From: Mytilus californianus | Lineage: Eukaryota > Mollusca > Bivalvia > Mytilida > Mytilidae | Reading direction: 5' to 3' | DNA: 64,000 nucleotides | Assembly (NCBI RefSeq): GCF_021869535.1 | Contig: NW_026262668.1 | Coordinates: 69,523,558-69,587,557, forward strand | Shown: piece after piece, positions 59,501 to 62,749 of the stretch | How positions within the stretch are numbered: the stretch's first letter is position 1 | Layout of the letters: the number at the start of each line of letters is the position of its first letter | Notes under the pieces: model-generated | Seen by the model: only the letters and a program-made list of their open reading frames with translations | Told to the model about the DNA's origin: nothing | Databases searched by the model: none | Position numbers and translations under genes: made by a program

Positions 59501-62486
59501 ATCCAAGATACCATGCTCACAATTTGGTACGACAGACGCGCGTTTCGTGTACACCAAACTCAACAGTCATAATCAAAACATGTTGAAAGGCTAGTTCAGA
59601 TACGAAGTTGAAGAGCATTAAAAGTCAAACACGTCTAAGGCAATCTATGCCTCCATGCATAATTCAACATTTTATAAAGAGTAAATTAATAGAAATTTAA
59701 CCTATCAATAATATGGTCAAAATGGTTTGAAGAAAGACAAAAATGAAATACATGGTCCATAGAAAACTGCATAAAATCTTAGCATTCAGCAACATGATCC
59801 TTACTTAAATGGGTAAGAAATCGGTTGCTCGTGAAGGTTGACCTTTTTGTATACTGTAATGTCACCCGTCCTGATGATCATGCAATGTAATATAATCCTC
59901 GGGTAGAACACAAACAGATTCGTATTAACTAAGCTATGTAAATATGAGTTCTTCTAGGACAAATCAAATACGCATACTTTGTCACGTTTTGACATTTCGT
60001 TTGTTTTTGTTCAAGTTATTTTAGTAATATTACATCAGTTTTAAATGTAAAATTAGTTGGCTGGTATTGTGCAATTTTATCAATAGAGATTTAAAAAAAT
60101 TGCTGTACAAGATAATAAAAAGGAGTTTTTCTTTATTATTTAGTGCATTTCAAAATGGTATACTACGATGGTACATATTCTTTATACTATATCTGCTTTG
60201 AAACTGATGATAATGGTAACTGTAAGCATGCAGAAGCAATGGTGTATGGTAGAAAGCGTACGATAGACGAAGCAACACGGGAGAGAATCTTATCACTGTT
60301 CCCGTCTTTGTGTTTATCAACTGATTTCCTACAAGATACAGTGCACAATGGTAACGTTTACAGATTTATATAATTTTAGTAACAAAATCTTAATAAATTT
60401 GGTGCGCACCCGTTTGTCCGGGAGCACTTCTTACTTGCTAATCCCCTTGGGGACTAGCAATCCCCCAACAGCGGTATCTACCTAGTGCTAAACATGAAAA
60501 TAATATTTTCATATAGTGTGCGTCCGAATAGCTGATTTGGTTTTATCATCATCAGTAACGCTCAAGCCCAAAAATGTGAAAGCAAATGATGTAAAAATAC
60601 TCAAATACTTGAGGAGCTATTTGTCCAAACGAGACTTAAAAAGAATACACAAACCACCATAGGTCAACTCTATCTGAGGGAGTTAACTTAACAATTTTAA
60701 CAATGTCTAAATTTCTCAACGGGGAATTAAAGAAAGGTATGTTATAAATTATGTCAGTACTGATGCACTAGCAGTCCATCATCAACGACATCGACGCAGT
60801 GTTAAACATGAAATTAATACTGCATAAATTAGGTTCGTCGATAGGGCTTGACCTTCATTGTGACGAAACATTTAGAGCCAATGATGTATGCATACTTGAA
60901 GAGCTATGTGACCAACATTGATCTTAAAAGATATGTCGATATTTTAAATATTACTGCTTCGATTTTTTATTATGCAACTTTATTATGCAACTTTATTGTG
61001 TTGAGTTATTCCAAAAAACGATATCTAGATCTGCCAGAAAGTCACATCATATTTTACGATTTTTTTAAAACTATTATTATATCAACTGTGTGTGCAATTT
61101 TTCGTTTAAAGATTATCAGCTACTAGCTATAGGCAAAGAAATGATTTTATATTGACCAATAACTTAATAATGTCGAAGTGTACCTTGTAGCTGATTTCAG
61201 ACCTACTGGACAGGCACTTCTTTTTTGATTTCATGCATACTTTGAATTTTAATTATACTAACAAAACAGAGTCTTTTTGTCTATGTCCAATAACAAGTGT
61301 GGGTACCCTTTGCACGATGTATGTTGTTAATCTCTCCTGGGTTCAGTATAGAAGAGGTGTGATCACATTCCCCTATATTCATTTCGTATTAATGCTCGAT
61401 AACGGGGAGTTAAAGAAACCTAGTAAAATTCGATCCCATATTTTGCTGGGAAAACATATTTTGATAAAAAAAATCTACTCAGAATGTTTTAATGAAATTA
61501 GCATCTACACACACTCAGAAGCCATTGGTTATTTTTTTTTTAATTTCACACTTTGACGTACTGATCAACTTTAATGGTATTTAAAGTACCTGATAAAAGT
61601 TATTCCAGAAGCATGTGTCGTGCGCACAACAATAGTGTATTTATGTTTAGGACAGTTGAGTCGCTACACTATGTGTTGACTATTAGTCACCAAGGGAAAA
61701 TCGTGGAATAGTTATTGCGTTGGTACTGGAATGATTTGATTGATACAAATTTCTCTACACACATTGTTGTCAATATAATGGAATTTTATGCGACTGTCAT
61801 ACAAGTGAGAGGTTTAGCTAGCATTAAAACCAGATTTAATCCACCATTTTCTACATAAGGAAATGCCTGTACTATGTCAGGAATATGACAGTTGTTTACC
61901 ATTCGTTTGATGTGTTTGAGCTTTTGATTTTGCCAATTGTTAAGGGACTTTCCGTTTTGAATTTTCCTTGGAGTTTGGTATTTTTGTTGTTTTACTTTTT
62001 AGCACATCAATTTTGTTGTTAACTGAAATTAAGGTGACAGATGCGTCAGGCGATGCTAGATTTTTATGCTCTTAAACGTTAATAGTTTTGGCTTCCAAAC
62101 TTTCGGTCACGAGCTTAACTGCTACATGTAAATGTTATTACAGAAATACTTGTCATCTGCAAGGAAATCATATCTTTTTGTATGAAATCATTTAAACTGA
62201 AAATAAAATATTTCTAAATATTGTATTTATCATTATAGAATTGTCCGTGTTAAGCAATACTAACTGCCCGCAAAATTTAAATGAATGCAATGATACAAAT
62301 TTATGTTTACTTATCAGCTAGAACTCAAATATTCCATTTGCATTTTAAAGACATAAATCAAAACAAAACAATGGTAAGGTTTGTCTTGTCCGTTTAACGT
62401 AACGACACTGATAGGGACAAATTATGACTCAATATTAACTTTATCTATTGCAGTTGACTGTAGTTATTGGGTTATACCACAGAAAG
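5456..62486 (+). CDS. Secreted protein with three tandem six-cysteine lipocalin-like domains (16 exons, possibly incomplete at the 3' end)
   Basis: Spliced gene built from 16 exons: 5456-5581, 11895-12022, 15461-15549, 16287-16502, 19436-19480, 28640-28692, 28982-29106, 29635-29720, 30757-30957, 34399-34470, 35316-35413, 39967-40088, 41419-41531, 60144-60350, 62239-62304, 62454-62486. Every intron is GT-AG and each phase matches the next exon. The conceptual protein starts with a signal peptide (about residues 1-19). It then has domains near 20-190, 203-360 and 382-571. Cysteines fall at 25, 91, 132, 141, 175, 189; 204, 265, 306, 314, 345, 359; and 398, 458, 509, 518, 548, 570. The intron phases 0-2-1-1-1 repeat three times. 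Domain length (155-185 residues), a secretory signal and G-x-W-Y at the start of domains 1 and 3 suggest the lipocalin/calycin fold, whose members usually bind small hydrophobic ligands outside the cell. The fold is inference; ligand and tissue are unknown. No gene name is recognised. Confidence 0.8.
7190..7420 (+). repeat. Degenerate dispersed mussel repeat
   Basis: Contains CATGTTTAAGCCCGCC, GTCCCTGGTCAGGAAC and ACGGTATGGGTTTTG. These are the head, middle and tail landmarks of the family seen intact at 21800-22150 and 49450-49790. Confidence 0.55.
8714..9125 (+). repeat. Dispersed mussel repeat, two adjoining pieces
   Basis: The stretch 8714-8822 carries GTTGAAGACCGTACC, TAATGGTTTACTTTTATA and GGATGGAGAGTTGTCTCATT. 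The stretch 8840-9115 carries GAGCCTGTAGTTTGGTGG, TTAGGCCGTTAG and a diverged tail (GTGGATAGTTATCTTATTTG). Both belong to the abundant family present at 10905-11230, 21800-22150 and, inverted, at 50895-51245. Confidence 0.75.
10198..10512 (+). repeat. Tandem array, about 60-bp unit, five copies
   Basis: Five near-identical units of TTTTTTTGTATTCTGTACAA plus AGAGACTGTTACACACAGTA and ACACAATTATTAGTAC, differing mainly in the length of the T run. Each unit contains the dyad TGTTACACACAGTAACA. The frames open on both strands across it are artefacts of the period. Confidence 0.95.
10905..11230 (+). repeat. Dispersed mussel repeat, full-length copy
   Basis: Runs from GTTTAAACCCGCTGCATTTG through CACCTGTCCTAAGTCAGGAA and TTATAGCTTACTGTTCGG to GGATGGAGAGTTGTCTCATT and CATACCACATCTTCTTATAT. 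Its reverse complement is at 50895-51245. Confidence 0.85.
11895..12022 (+). CDS. Exon 2: domain 1 strand-A exon with G-G-A-W-Y
   Basis: Encodes residues 43-85, starting FGGAWYTHSVTPYAFGDD after a TTTATTTCAG acceptor; the donor is GTTAGT (phase 2). G-x-W at the start of the first barrel strand is the most conserved lipocalin signature. The later THMIYIRED and TSVVSGYR segments alternate polar and apolar residues as beta strands do. The open frame continues past the donor to a stop at 12059, but the phase match with exon 3 supports splicing. Lengths of the equivalent exons in domains 2 and 3 are 125 and 122 bp against 128 bp here. Confidence 0.85.
12378..12700. mobile_element. Foldback MITE, about 320 bp
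   Basis: Terminal inverted repeats of roughly 60 bp. The left end reads GACTATTTTCATATTACCGA then CTTTTGACTTCGGAGTATAT. The right end, read in reverse, begins with the same block with a few substitutions. There is no coding content. It lies in intron 2, after exon 2. Confidence 0.75.
12780..13020. repeat. A-rich dispersed repeat related to the arms of the 11.6-kb unit
   Basis: Starts GAGGGTGTGGATGGTGTAC and continues with AGAGAATAATGGGCAAA, ATAAAGAATAGAG and CCCATCCAGACCCAT. This is a diverged copy of 44710-44970, which in turn is inverted at 54085-54335. Confidence 0.65.
13670..15022 (+). repeat. Minisatellite, 51-bp unit, about 26 copies
   Basis: The unit is AGTTGGTCAGTCTATGTAGT, GTTGTGTGAACTTGTTTGTC, TTTTCGTGTTT. 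Period is 51 bp, occasionally 53 where TTT is inserted. Because 51 is divisible by three, the array gives long repetitive frames that are not genes. The outer units are the most diverged, as expected for unequal exchange. Confidence 0.97.
15025..15125 (+). repeat. Dispersed repeat fragment (GACTTATGAGTTTTGAATGT)
   Basis: TTGCCTTGGCGTTGTTAG, CTCGACTTATGAGTTTTGAA and TATCTTCCGCCT mark a known-looking mussel repeat. It matters because a second copy is split at 43743 and 55304 by the large inverted-repeat unit, and this copy serves as the uninterrupted reference. Confidence 0.7.
15461..15549 (+). CDS. Exon 3: domain 1, second cysteine
   Basis: Encodes residues 85-114, KESDNCNLYLNIMTKVGT and onward, between a CCTAACAG acceptor and a GTAAGT donor (phase 1). 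Cys91 is the second conserved cysteine. The exon corresponds to exon 8 (86 bp, ...NDTCSE...) and exon 13 (113 bp, ...NNKCIP...). Confidence 0.85.
16287..16502 (+). CDS. Exon 4: domain 1, cysteines 3-5 and C-terminal helix region
   Basis: Encodes residues 115-186 after a TTTCATTTCAG acceptor, ending at GTAGAT (phase 1). It carries Cys132 (LIFCFDV), Cys141 (DDGTCD) and Cys175 (GIKCTD). A helix-like segment (residues about 155-170) precedes Cys175, which fits the position of the lipocalin C-terminal helix. The same order C-x(7 or 8)-C followed about 30 residues later by a third Cys occurs in exons 9 and 14. The frame runs two codons past the donor to a TAA, so an alternative truncated product by intron retention is possible. 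Confidence 0.88.
16620..16850. repeat. Dispersed repeat (GGTGCGTCGACAGGG family)
   Basis: CTGAGGGAATCGCATAAACT, GGTGCGTCGACAGGG and GAACACAATCGGTAAAT recur in the same order at 31215-31500. A weaker copy lies at about 36890-37140. The open frames around the latter copies are accidental. Confidence 0.7.
16851..18154. other. Intron 4 segment without recognised features
   Basis: AT-rich, with A and T homopolymer runs and a GT run near 17793-17805. No repeat family was identified. Confidence 0.3.
18155..18750. mobile_element. Repeat-element copy matching the left arm of the 51254-53833 element
   Basis: The segment from AAATTTCATAAGGCTTGGTC to GGTCTCGTCCACACTGTT is the reverse complement of about 51254-51840. 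It shows roughly 10-15 percent differences by eye and shares GTGACCCCACAGTTTAAATG and TGGGCGTTACAGACGAA. Confidence 0.7.
19436..19480 (+). CDS. Exon 5: short linker exon with sixth cysteine of domain 1
   Basis: This 45-bp exon encodes G-N-C-E-T-P-S-S-A-D-P-E-K-Q-E, flanked by TATTTTTAG and GTACTG, with phase 1 at both sides. Cys189 is the sixth conserved cysteine and sits 14 residues after Cys175, the same spacing as in domain 2. The Pro/Ser/acidic remainder looks like a flexible linker between domains. The GNC start matches GLC in exon 10. Confidence 0.7.
20260..21085. repeat. Dispersed repeats with GGACGGAC-type ends
   Basis: 20261-20330 contains GTCGCCGAAGGCGGAAGCAG and CCGTCCATCCGTTCGTCCG. 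20990-21085 contains a GACGGACGAACGGACGGACG run followed by ATAATGCCCATCTACAATCG. These look like opposite ends of the same repeat type. A GGGGCC-containing fragment lies at 20700-20760. Confidence 0.5.
21800..22155 (+). repeat. Dispersed mussel repeat with internal duplication
   Basis: From GAGTCAGGAGCCTGTAGTAG to CATACCACATGTCCTTATTT. The segment TTGTTTCATACTTTTCGTGT to GCCGACTATACGGTAT is present twice in tandem (about 21928-21978 and 21981-22028). Confidence 0.8.
22380..22665 (+). repeat. Mussel repeat tail expanded into a short tandem array
   Basis: A 5'-truncated copy starts at CATGTCGGGGCCTTTTACAG. Its terminal 35-bp segment (TTGGCAATCATACCACATCT, CCTTATTTTTATAA) is repeated about five times to 22665. 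Confidence 0.85.
23168..24452. mobile_element. Inner foldback DNA transposon derivative, possibly PIF/Harbinger-like
   Basis: The ends are CCCCCGTCACACTAG and its complement. Most of the element is a degenerate array of TACCACGATC/TACTACGCTC-type 10-12-mers, in one sense at 23175-23540, the opposite sense at 23950-24180, and the first sense again at 24185-24400. A central unique part (23545-23900) holds a TATAAATA box at 23562, the start of a basic Gly/Arg-rich protein on the plus strand and a basic open frame on the minus strand. TATAA flanks both sides at or near the ends, compatible with a TAA target duplication. Superfamily assignment is inference. Confidence 0.6.
23627..23719 (+). pseudogene. 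Truncated Gly/Arg-rich ORF inside the inner element
   Basis: Thirty codons, starting MPPKSTRTCGRGGKGRGRG and ending in a stop at 23717. It lies about 60 bp downstream of a TATA box. It looks like the N-terminal end of a larger element-encoded DNA- or RNA-binding protein whose remainder was deleted. On the minus strand 23584-23865 is open and includes KERRRRIRRNFKWRR, a basic stretch like those at the N-termini of Harbinger-type transposases. The element may therefore be a deletion product joining two convergent genes. Confidence 0.4.
24537..28639. other. Rest of intron 5: minor repeats only
   Basis: A 41-bp direct duplication lies at 25311-25392 (ACTATTTCTGGAATAGCCCA). 25660-25800 (CCAAAACGTGTCC) has a loosely inverted counterpart at 26600-26790 (GGACACGTTTTGGAGAG), suggesting a decayed element. 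A SINE-like tail lies at 27480-27590. A diverged duplication lies at 27615-27910 (AAGTCAATGATAT repeated). The open frames present have no splice or domain support. Confidence 0.4.
27480..27590 (+). repeat. SINE-like 3' segment ending in CAATCAATCAATCAAT
   Basis: GCCGATAGTGCAGCAGTTAC followed by AAAGTGGCCTTAAAACACCA and an AATC tail, a familiar bivalve SINE 3' end. A short related tail (GACGTTAAAGGAACACCAAT) is at 50450-50482. Confidence 0.6.
28640..28692 (+). CDS. Exon 6: opening exon of domain 2
   Basis: This 53-bp exon encodes GECVYAPNESFFVVAKER between TTTGTAG and GTAAAC, phase 1 in and phase 0 out. Cys204 corresponds to Cys25 and Cys398. It lies 9.2 kb after exon 5 and would be missed by any length-filtered ORF search. 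The phase and the Cys place it firmly, although the donor context (CGG/GTAAAC) is ordinary. Confidence 0.75.
28982..29106 (+). CDS. Exon 7: domain 2 strand-A exon, tryptophan lost
   Basis: Encodes residues 220-260 from PTGDYHTAFVGVPEG to TRSYQ, flanked by ATTAACAG and GTAACA, phase 0 in and 2 out. The G-x-W-Y of domains 1 and 3 is replaced by G-D-Y-H, so the signature Trp is absent. Alternating strand-like segments (AISTSYKFT, NNVLYVTRSYQ) are kept and the length is within 3 bp of exons 2 and 12. Confidence 0.8.
29635..29720 (+). CDS. Exon 8: domain 2, second cysteine
   Basis: Encodes residues 261-289, starting RNDTCSEIDIGKYYRIA, after a TGTTTTGCAG acceptor; the donor is GTAAGA (phase 1). 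Cys265 equals Cys91. The frame stays open a short way beyond the donor, but the phase and the homology with exon 3 support splicing at 29720. Confidence 0.82.
30465..30730 (+). repeat. Composite of two mussel repeat fragments
   Basis: Begins TCATGTCGGGGCCCTTCATA and ends in a diverged tail (ATAGTTGTCTCATTCACAAT). In the middle, 30555-30665 is a fragment of the ACAGAAGACTCACCAGTCGG family, also at 36170-36345, 58465-58620 and 59510-59640. It ends just before exon 9. Confidence 0.65.
30757..30957 (+). CDS. Exon 9: domain 2, cysteines 3-5
   Basis: Encodes residues 290-356, beginning EFWISKGENYLGMFICYE, between TTGTTTACAG and GTAAAT (phase 1). Cys306, Cys314 and Cys345 reproduce the triplet of exon 4. 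The segment F-x-W/K-x-x-Y-x-x-x-Y... before the first Cys aligns by eye with exon 14 (FKMVYYDGTYSLYYICFE) and exon 4 (FKILYTDYNSAALIFCFD). This alignment is the clearest evidence that the three domains are homologous. Confidence 0.88.
31215..31500. repeat. Dispersed repeat, second copy of the 16620 family
   Basis: CCTGAGGGAATCATACGAAC, AGGTGCGTCGACAGGG and GAACACAATCGGTAAATTTA in order. It then extends to CATATCGGTCAACCAATTTG, which recurs at 37100. Confidence 0.7.
32625..33330 (-). pseudogene. Decayed non-LTR retrotransposon reverse transcriptase
   Basis: Minus-strand pieces in order from 33330 down: HSGFVLSKYSKMHQLLEMYN, then FGDFLRAFDKFCLRGLLHKL. Next come a frame with IAEKLTPLIRLYVDDT, in which Y-V-D-D (32933-32944) is the catalytic box, and finally HKHIGVTFFSDAGCNSHV. 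These are successive blocks of a LINE (Jockey/CR1-type) RT. Several frameshifts and stops make it non-functional. It lies in intron 9. Confidence 0.85.
33768..34222 (-). pseudogene. Penelope-like reverse transcriptase fragment, copy 1
   Basis: On the minus strand: IPMGTN at 34200, LLFYSYEA, FRYIDDVLSLN with catalytic Y-I-D-D at 34051-34062, then HDKRHDFNFPIVKFPFLSSD and FQLIRYA. The parts are in different frames. It is the same family as 38355-39249 and 41620-42320. Family assignment rests on the M-G-T-N-C-A-P-L and R-Y-x-D-D context and on the direct repeats around copy 2. Confidence 0.8.
34399..34470 (+). CDS. Exon 10: linker exon with sixth cysteine of domain 2
   Basis: This 72-bp exon encodes GLCTVPDLINNMISVKDAL and a few further residues, between ATGTTTCAG and GTGAGT, phase 1 on both sides. 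Cys359 lies 14 residues after Cys345. It is the counterpart of exon 5 but longer and more helical in composition. Confidence 0.75.
35316..35413 (+). CDS. Exon 11: opening exon of domain 3
   Basis: Encodes residues 381-413. A Thr/Arg/Met-rich lead (TVTQRIMSRIGSMQ) precedes TGLCQLSNIPIDESFKISQ. The acceptor is TATTGTAG and the donor GTATTG (phase 0). Cys398 corresponds to Cys25 and Cys204. It carries about 15 extra residues at its N-terminal side relative to exon 6, lengthening the inter-domain linker. Confidence 0.8.
36100..36345. repeat. Mussel repeat fragments (GTTTCGTCTACAAAAGACTC family)
   Basis: 36105-36165 is the inverted tail of the TTGGCAATCATACCACATCT family (AGATGTGGTATGATTGCC). 36175-36345 is the CGTGCGTTTCGTCTACAAAA / AAGTACGAAGTTGAAGAGC / AAAATTCCGAAAG repeat. 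Confidence 0.8.
37722..39884 (+). mobile_element. Penelope-like retroelement fragment flanked by direct repeats
   Basis: Two direct copies of a 440-540-bp repeat, 37722-38162 and 39344-39884, share TCATATGATGAAGACATAAT at one end and CCATTTCCATTCTCAATTTT at the other. They enclose about 1.2 kb containing an RT remnant. Penelope-like elements characteristically carry such LTR-like direct repeats. The left copy lacks about 75 bp present in the right one. A solo copy lies at 47425-47920 and a short inverted fragment at 50636-50705. The insertion lies in intron 11 and ends 82 bp before exon 12. Confidence 0.6.
38355..39249 (+). pseudogene. Penelope-like reverse transcriptase, copy 2, frameshifted
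   Basis: The frame from about 38355 reads VYRQVIGIPMGTNCAPLIAD, then FRYLDDILALNNDD with the catalytic Y-L-D-D box, YDKRDEFSLPIANYPFLDGD and SYGVYISQLVRFARVCN. A frameshift near 38905 moves the rest (EKLLHQGFRYHKLVKTF to a stop at 39247) into the next frame. N-terminal and endonuclease regions are absent. It is the least decayed of the three copies in this window. Confidence 0.85.
39967..40088 (+). CDS. Exon 12: domain 3 strand-A exon with S-G-L-W-Y
   Basis: Encodes residues 414-453, starting LSGLWYEIMRPINAANQYE, after a TTTTAG acceptor; the donor is GTGAGT (phase 2). G-L-W-Y restores the lipocalin signature lost in domain 2. It is 122 bp, against 128 and 125 bp in the paralogous exons. It lies 82 bp downstream of the second direct repeat of a Penelope-like insertion in the preceding intron. 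Confidence 0.85.
40390..40720. repeat. Dispersed mussel repeat, degenerate copy
   Basis: AATGAATTCAGGTGCCCGGG, ACAGTGCCTGCTTCACAAAT and CAAATCGTGATGGCGTCTGT align with the family at 3595-3980. Confidence 0.6.
41419..41531 (+). CDS. Exon 13: domain 3, second cysteine, enlarged
   Basis: Encodes residues 454-491, INNKCIPPVLRHTKQLAGSS and onward to LFKW, between CATATTGCAG and GTAAGT (phase 1). Cys458 equals Cys91 and Cys265. The exon is 24-27 bp longer than exons 3 and 8, which makes the C2-C3 spacing 51 residues instead of 41. Confidence 0.82.
41620..42320 (+). pseudogene. Penelope-like reverse transcriptase fragment, copy 3
   Basis: Pieces in shifting frames: FPIDNLFVEFGGRIF, then IPMRTNCAPLLANFFFY, then GLYISQLIWYL, and EPGFCQRTSRPFSQKVHRKV-type remnants in another frame. 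The catalytic Y-I-D-D is recognisable at about 41857 (ATAATTGATGATGTTC). It starts about 90 bp after exon 13. Confidence 0.75.
42430..42500 (+). repeat. Three copies of a 24-bp unit
   Basis: ACGTGACAGGGTATTTATAC repeated with period 24 bp, probably in the 3' part of the Penelope-like copy that precedes it. Confidence 0.85.
45115..45590 (+). repeat. Tandem repeats, about 150 bp, three degenerate units
   Basis: The motif set CTTACCGAAAATTTAATAA-like, GGCAATACTTTT and AAGTAGGTCCAAAGTTG recurs three times. GACCTCAGCTACC and GTAGCTGAGGTC also occur in opposite senses, giving local hairpin potential. Confidence 0.7.
45990..46285 (+). repeat. ATATCGTTATCTCGATAT array, left arm
   Basis: Units of about 20-25 bp combining ATATCGTTATCTC with GATATAATT or CATATATTT. 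Much of each unit is self-complementary (TCGATATA / TATATCGA), so the array can fold on itself as well as pair with the right-arm array. Confidence 0.9.
47425..47920 (+). repeat. Solo copy of the Penelope-associated direct repeat
   Basis: From AATTGAGGCCTGGAGCTGGC to CCATTTCCATTCTCAATTTA, matching 39344-39884 almost throughout, with no RT sequence next to it. Confidence 0.85.
48382..48480 (+). other. tRNA-derived sequence, not a functional tRNA gene
   Basis: TGGTCGAGTGGTCTAGCGC resembles a Leu-type tRNA A box and D arm. AGTTCGAATCC (48458-48468) is a near-consensus B box about 67 bp downstream. The T stem is poorly paired and the acceptor ends do not match, so a working tRNA is unlikely. It could retain RNA polymerase III promoter activity or be a SINE head. 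Confidence 0.55.
48935..49355 (+). repeat. ATATCGAGATAACGATAT array, right arm
   Basis: Reverse-sense counterpart of the left-arm array, somewhat longer (about 420 bp), built from CGAGATAACGATATAATT and GGAGATAACGATAT variants. Confidence 0.9.
49450..49820 (+). repeat. Dispersed mussel repeat followed by a G run
   Basis: GGGAGGGTTGAGCGCTCACT to TTGGCAATCATACCACATCT, a near full-length copy. After TTATTAAAATGTTGA it meets a purine tract ending in 14 consecutive G (49803-49816). Confidence 0.85.
50895..51248 (-). repeat. Dispersed mussel repeat, inverted copy
   Basis: ATATAAGAAGATGTGGTATG through GAGCCTTGGCTCACACCGAA to GCAGCGGGTTTAAACGTTTT, the reverse complement of the copy at 10905-11230. 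Confidence 0.9.
51254..53833. mobile_element. 2.6-kb element with about 170-bp terminal inverted repeats
   Basis: Left end AGAATCATGTGCAAAACAGT, CCGAGACCATTGATTTGCGC, TTTAAACTGTGGGGTCACC; the right end is the reverse complement with few changes. Similarity of the left part to 18155-18750 extends to about 51840. There is no clear coding sequence inside. 52920-53125 contains a run of GGCAGGATGACG, AGTCAGGACCTAAC and GCAGGACAAAATG motifs. Confidence 0.65.
55312..57731. other. Distal intron 13, mostly unassigned
   Basis: 55312-55345 continues the dispersed repeat split by the large unit. 56043-56215 is an inverted mussel repeat (AGATGTGGTATGATTGCAAA to GGTCCCGACAC). The remainder is AT-rich with homopolymer runs. 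Open frames here lack support. Confidence 0.4.
57732..57881. mobile_element. 150-bp MITE with AGGGGATGACCATTTGAT ends and a 17-G run
   Basis: The left end AGGGGATGACCATTTGAT pairs with ATCAAATGGTCGTCCCCT at the right. Just inside the left end is a run of 17 G (57756-57772). Confidence 0.8.
58465..58620 (+). repeat. Mussel repeat (GTTTCGTCTACAAAAGACTC family)
   Basis: AACTCATCATAGAAACCAGG, CGTGCGTTTCGTCTACAAAA, AAGTACGAAGTTGAAGAGCA and AAAATTCCGAAAG, matching 36175-36345. A more diverged copy with GACGCGCGTTTCGTGTACAC is at 59510-59640. Confidence 0.85.
58621..60143. other. End of intron 13: repeats only
   Basis: 58790-59150 is a repeat with CACATTGTCCGTCCGCTCGT and two diverged copies of a GGACACTTACTTCCTG segment. 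59510-59640 is a second TTTCGT-type repeat. The last 300 bp before exon 14 are unremarkable AT-rich intron. Confidence 0.45.
60144..60350 (+). CDS. Exon 14: domain 3, cysteines 3-5
   Basis: Encodes residues 492-560, starting VHFKMVYYDGTYSLYYICFE, after TTATTATTTAG; the donor is GTAACG (phase 1). Cys509, Cys518 and Cys548 repeat the exon 4/9 triplet with spacings of 9 and 30. A charged helix-like stretch (about residues 528-543) sits where the C-terminal helix is expected. It is separated from exon 13 by 18.6 kb, most of that a transposon-like insertion, yet phase and homology join them. Confidence 0.87.
60351..62238. other. Intron 14, no feature firmly recognised
   Basis: Contains loosely repeated GCTTGACCTTCATTGTGACG-type sequence. 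A fragment near 61860-61960 (ATGTCAGGAATATGACAGTT) resembles 42790-42840. Open frames of up to 107 codons lack domain or splice support. Confidence 0.35.
62239..62304 (+). CDS. Exon 15: linker or terminal exon with sixth cysteine of domain 3
   Basis: Starts after TTATCATTATAG and encodes ELSVLSNTNCPQNLNECN and onward. Cys570 in N-T-N-C corresponds to G-N-C in exon 5 and G-L-C in exon 10. Two endings are possible. A weak donor (GTTTAC at 62305) gives phase 1, matching exon 16. Alternatively the frame reads on for five codons to a TAG at 62319-62321, giving a 587-residue protein that ends here. A second cysteine (577) has no counterpart in the other linkers. Confidence 0.6.
62454..62486 (+). 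CDS. Exon 16: candidate 33-bp micro-exon
   Basis: A pyrimidine-rich acceptor (TTATCTATTGCAG) and a donor GTAATA bracket 33 bp encoding FDCSYWVIPQK, phase 1 on both sides. It fits the frame after exon 15 if the weak donor there is used. It does not resemble the domain-opening exons, which all end in phase 0, so it would be additional linker or tail sequence. No convincing further exon was found in 62487-64000. Confidence 0.4.
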
Positions 62487-62749
62487 GTAATAAGTTATAT
62501 TTTTATTATAAAATTTTGTAAAAACAACAAATGAAACATCATGTTTCTTTAAATTTAAAGTTGTTTGCCATTACATGTATTTTCAAAATTAAAAATATTA
62601 ACTATAAGGTGTATATTCAAATATACAAATTTGATATCTTTAGTGCATTCATTCCGAACAACAGCTTTCTATTTGTTCAAATTTCCCAATGCATATACAT
62701 TTAAGCATTCTTTTCAAACTATAAAAAGTTTTTTTGTTAGTATACAATA

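Noticed and set aside
60848-61556. Frames of 92 and 107 codons in intron 14
   Set aside because: AT-rich composition with hydrophobic, low-complexity translation; no domain and no phase-compatible splice sites with exons 14 or 15.
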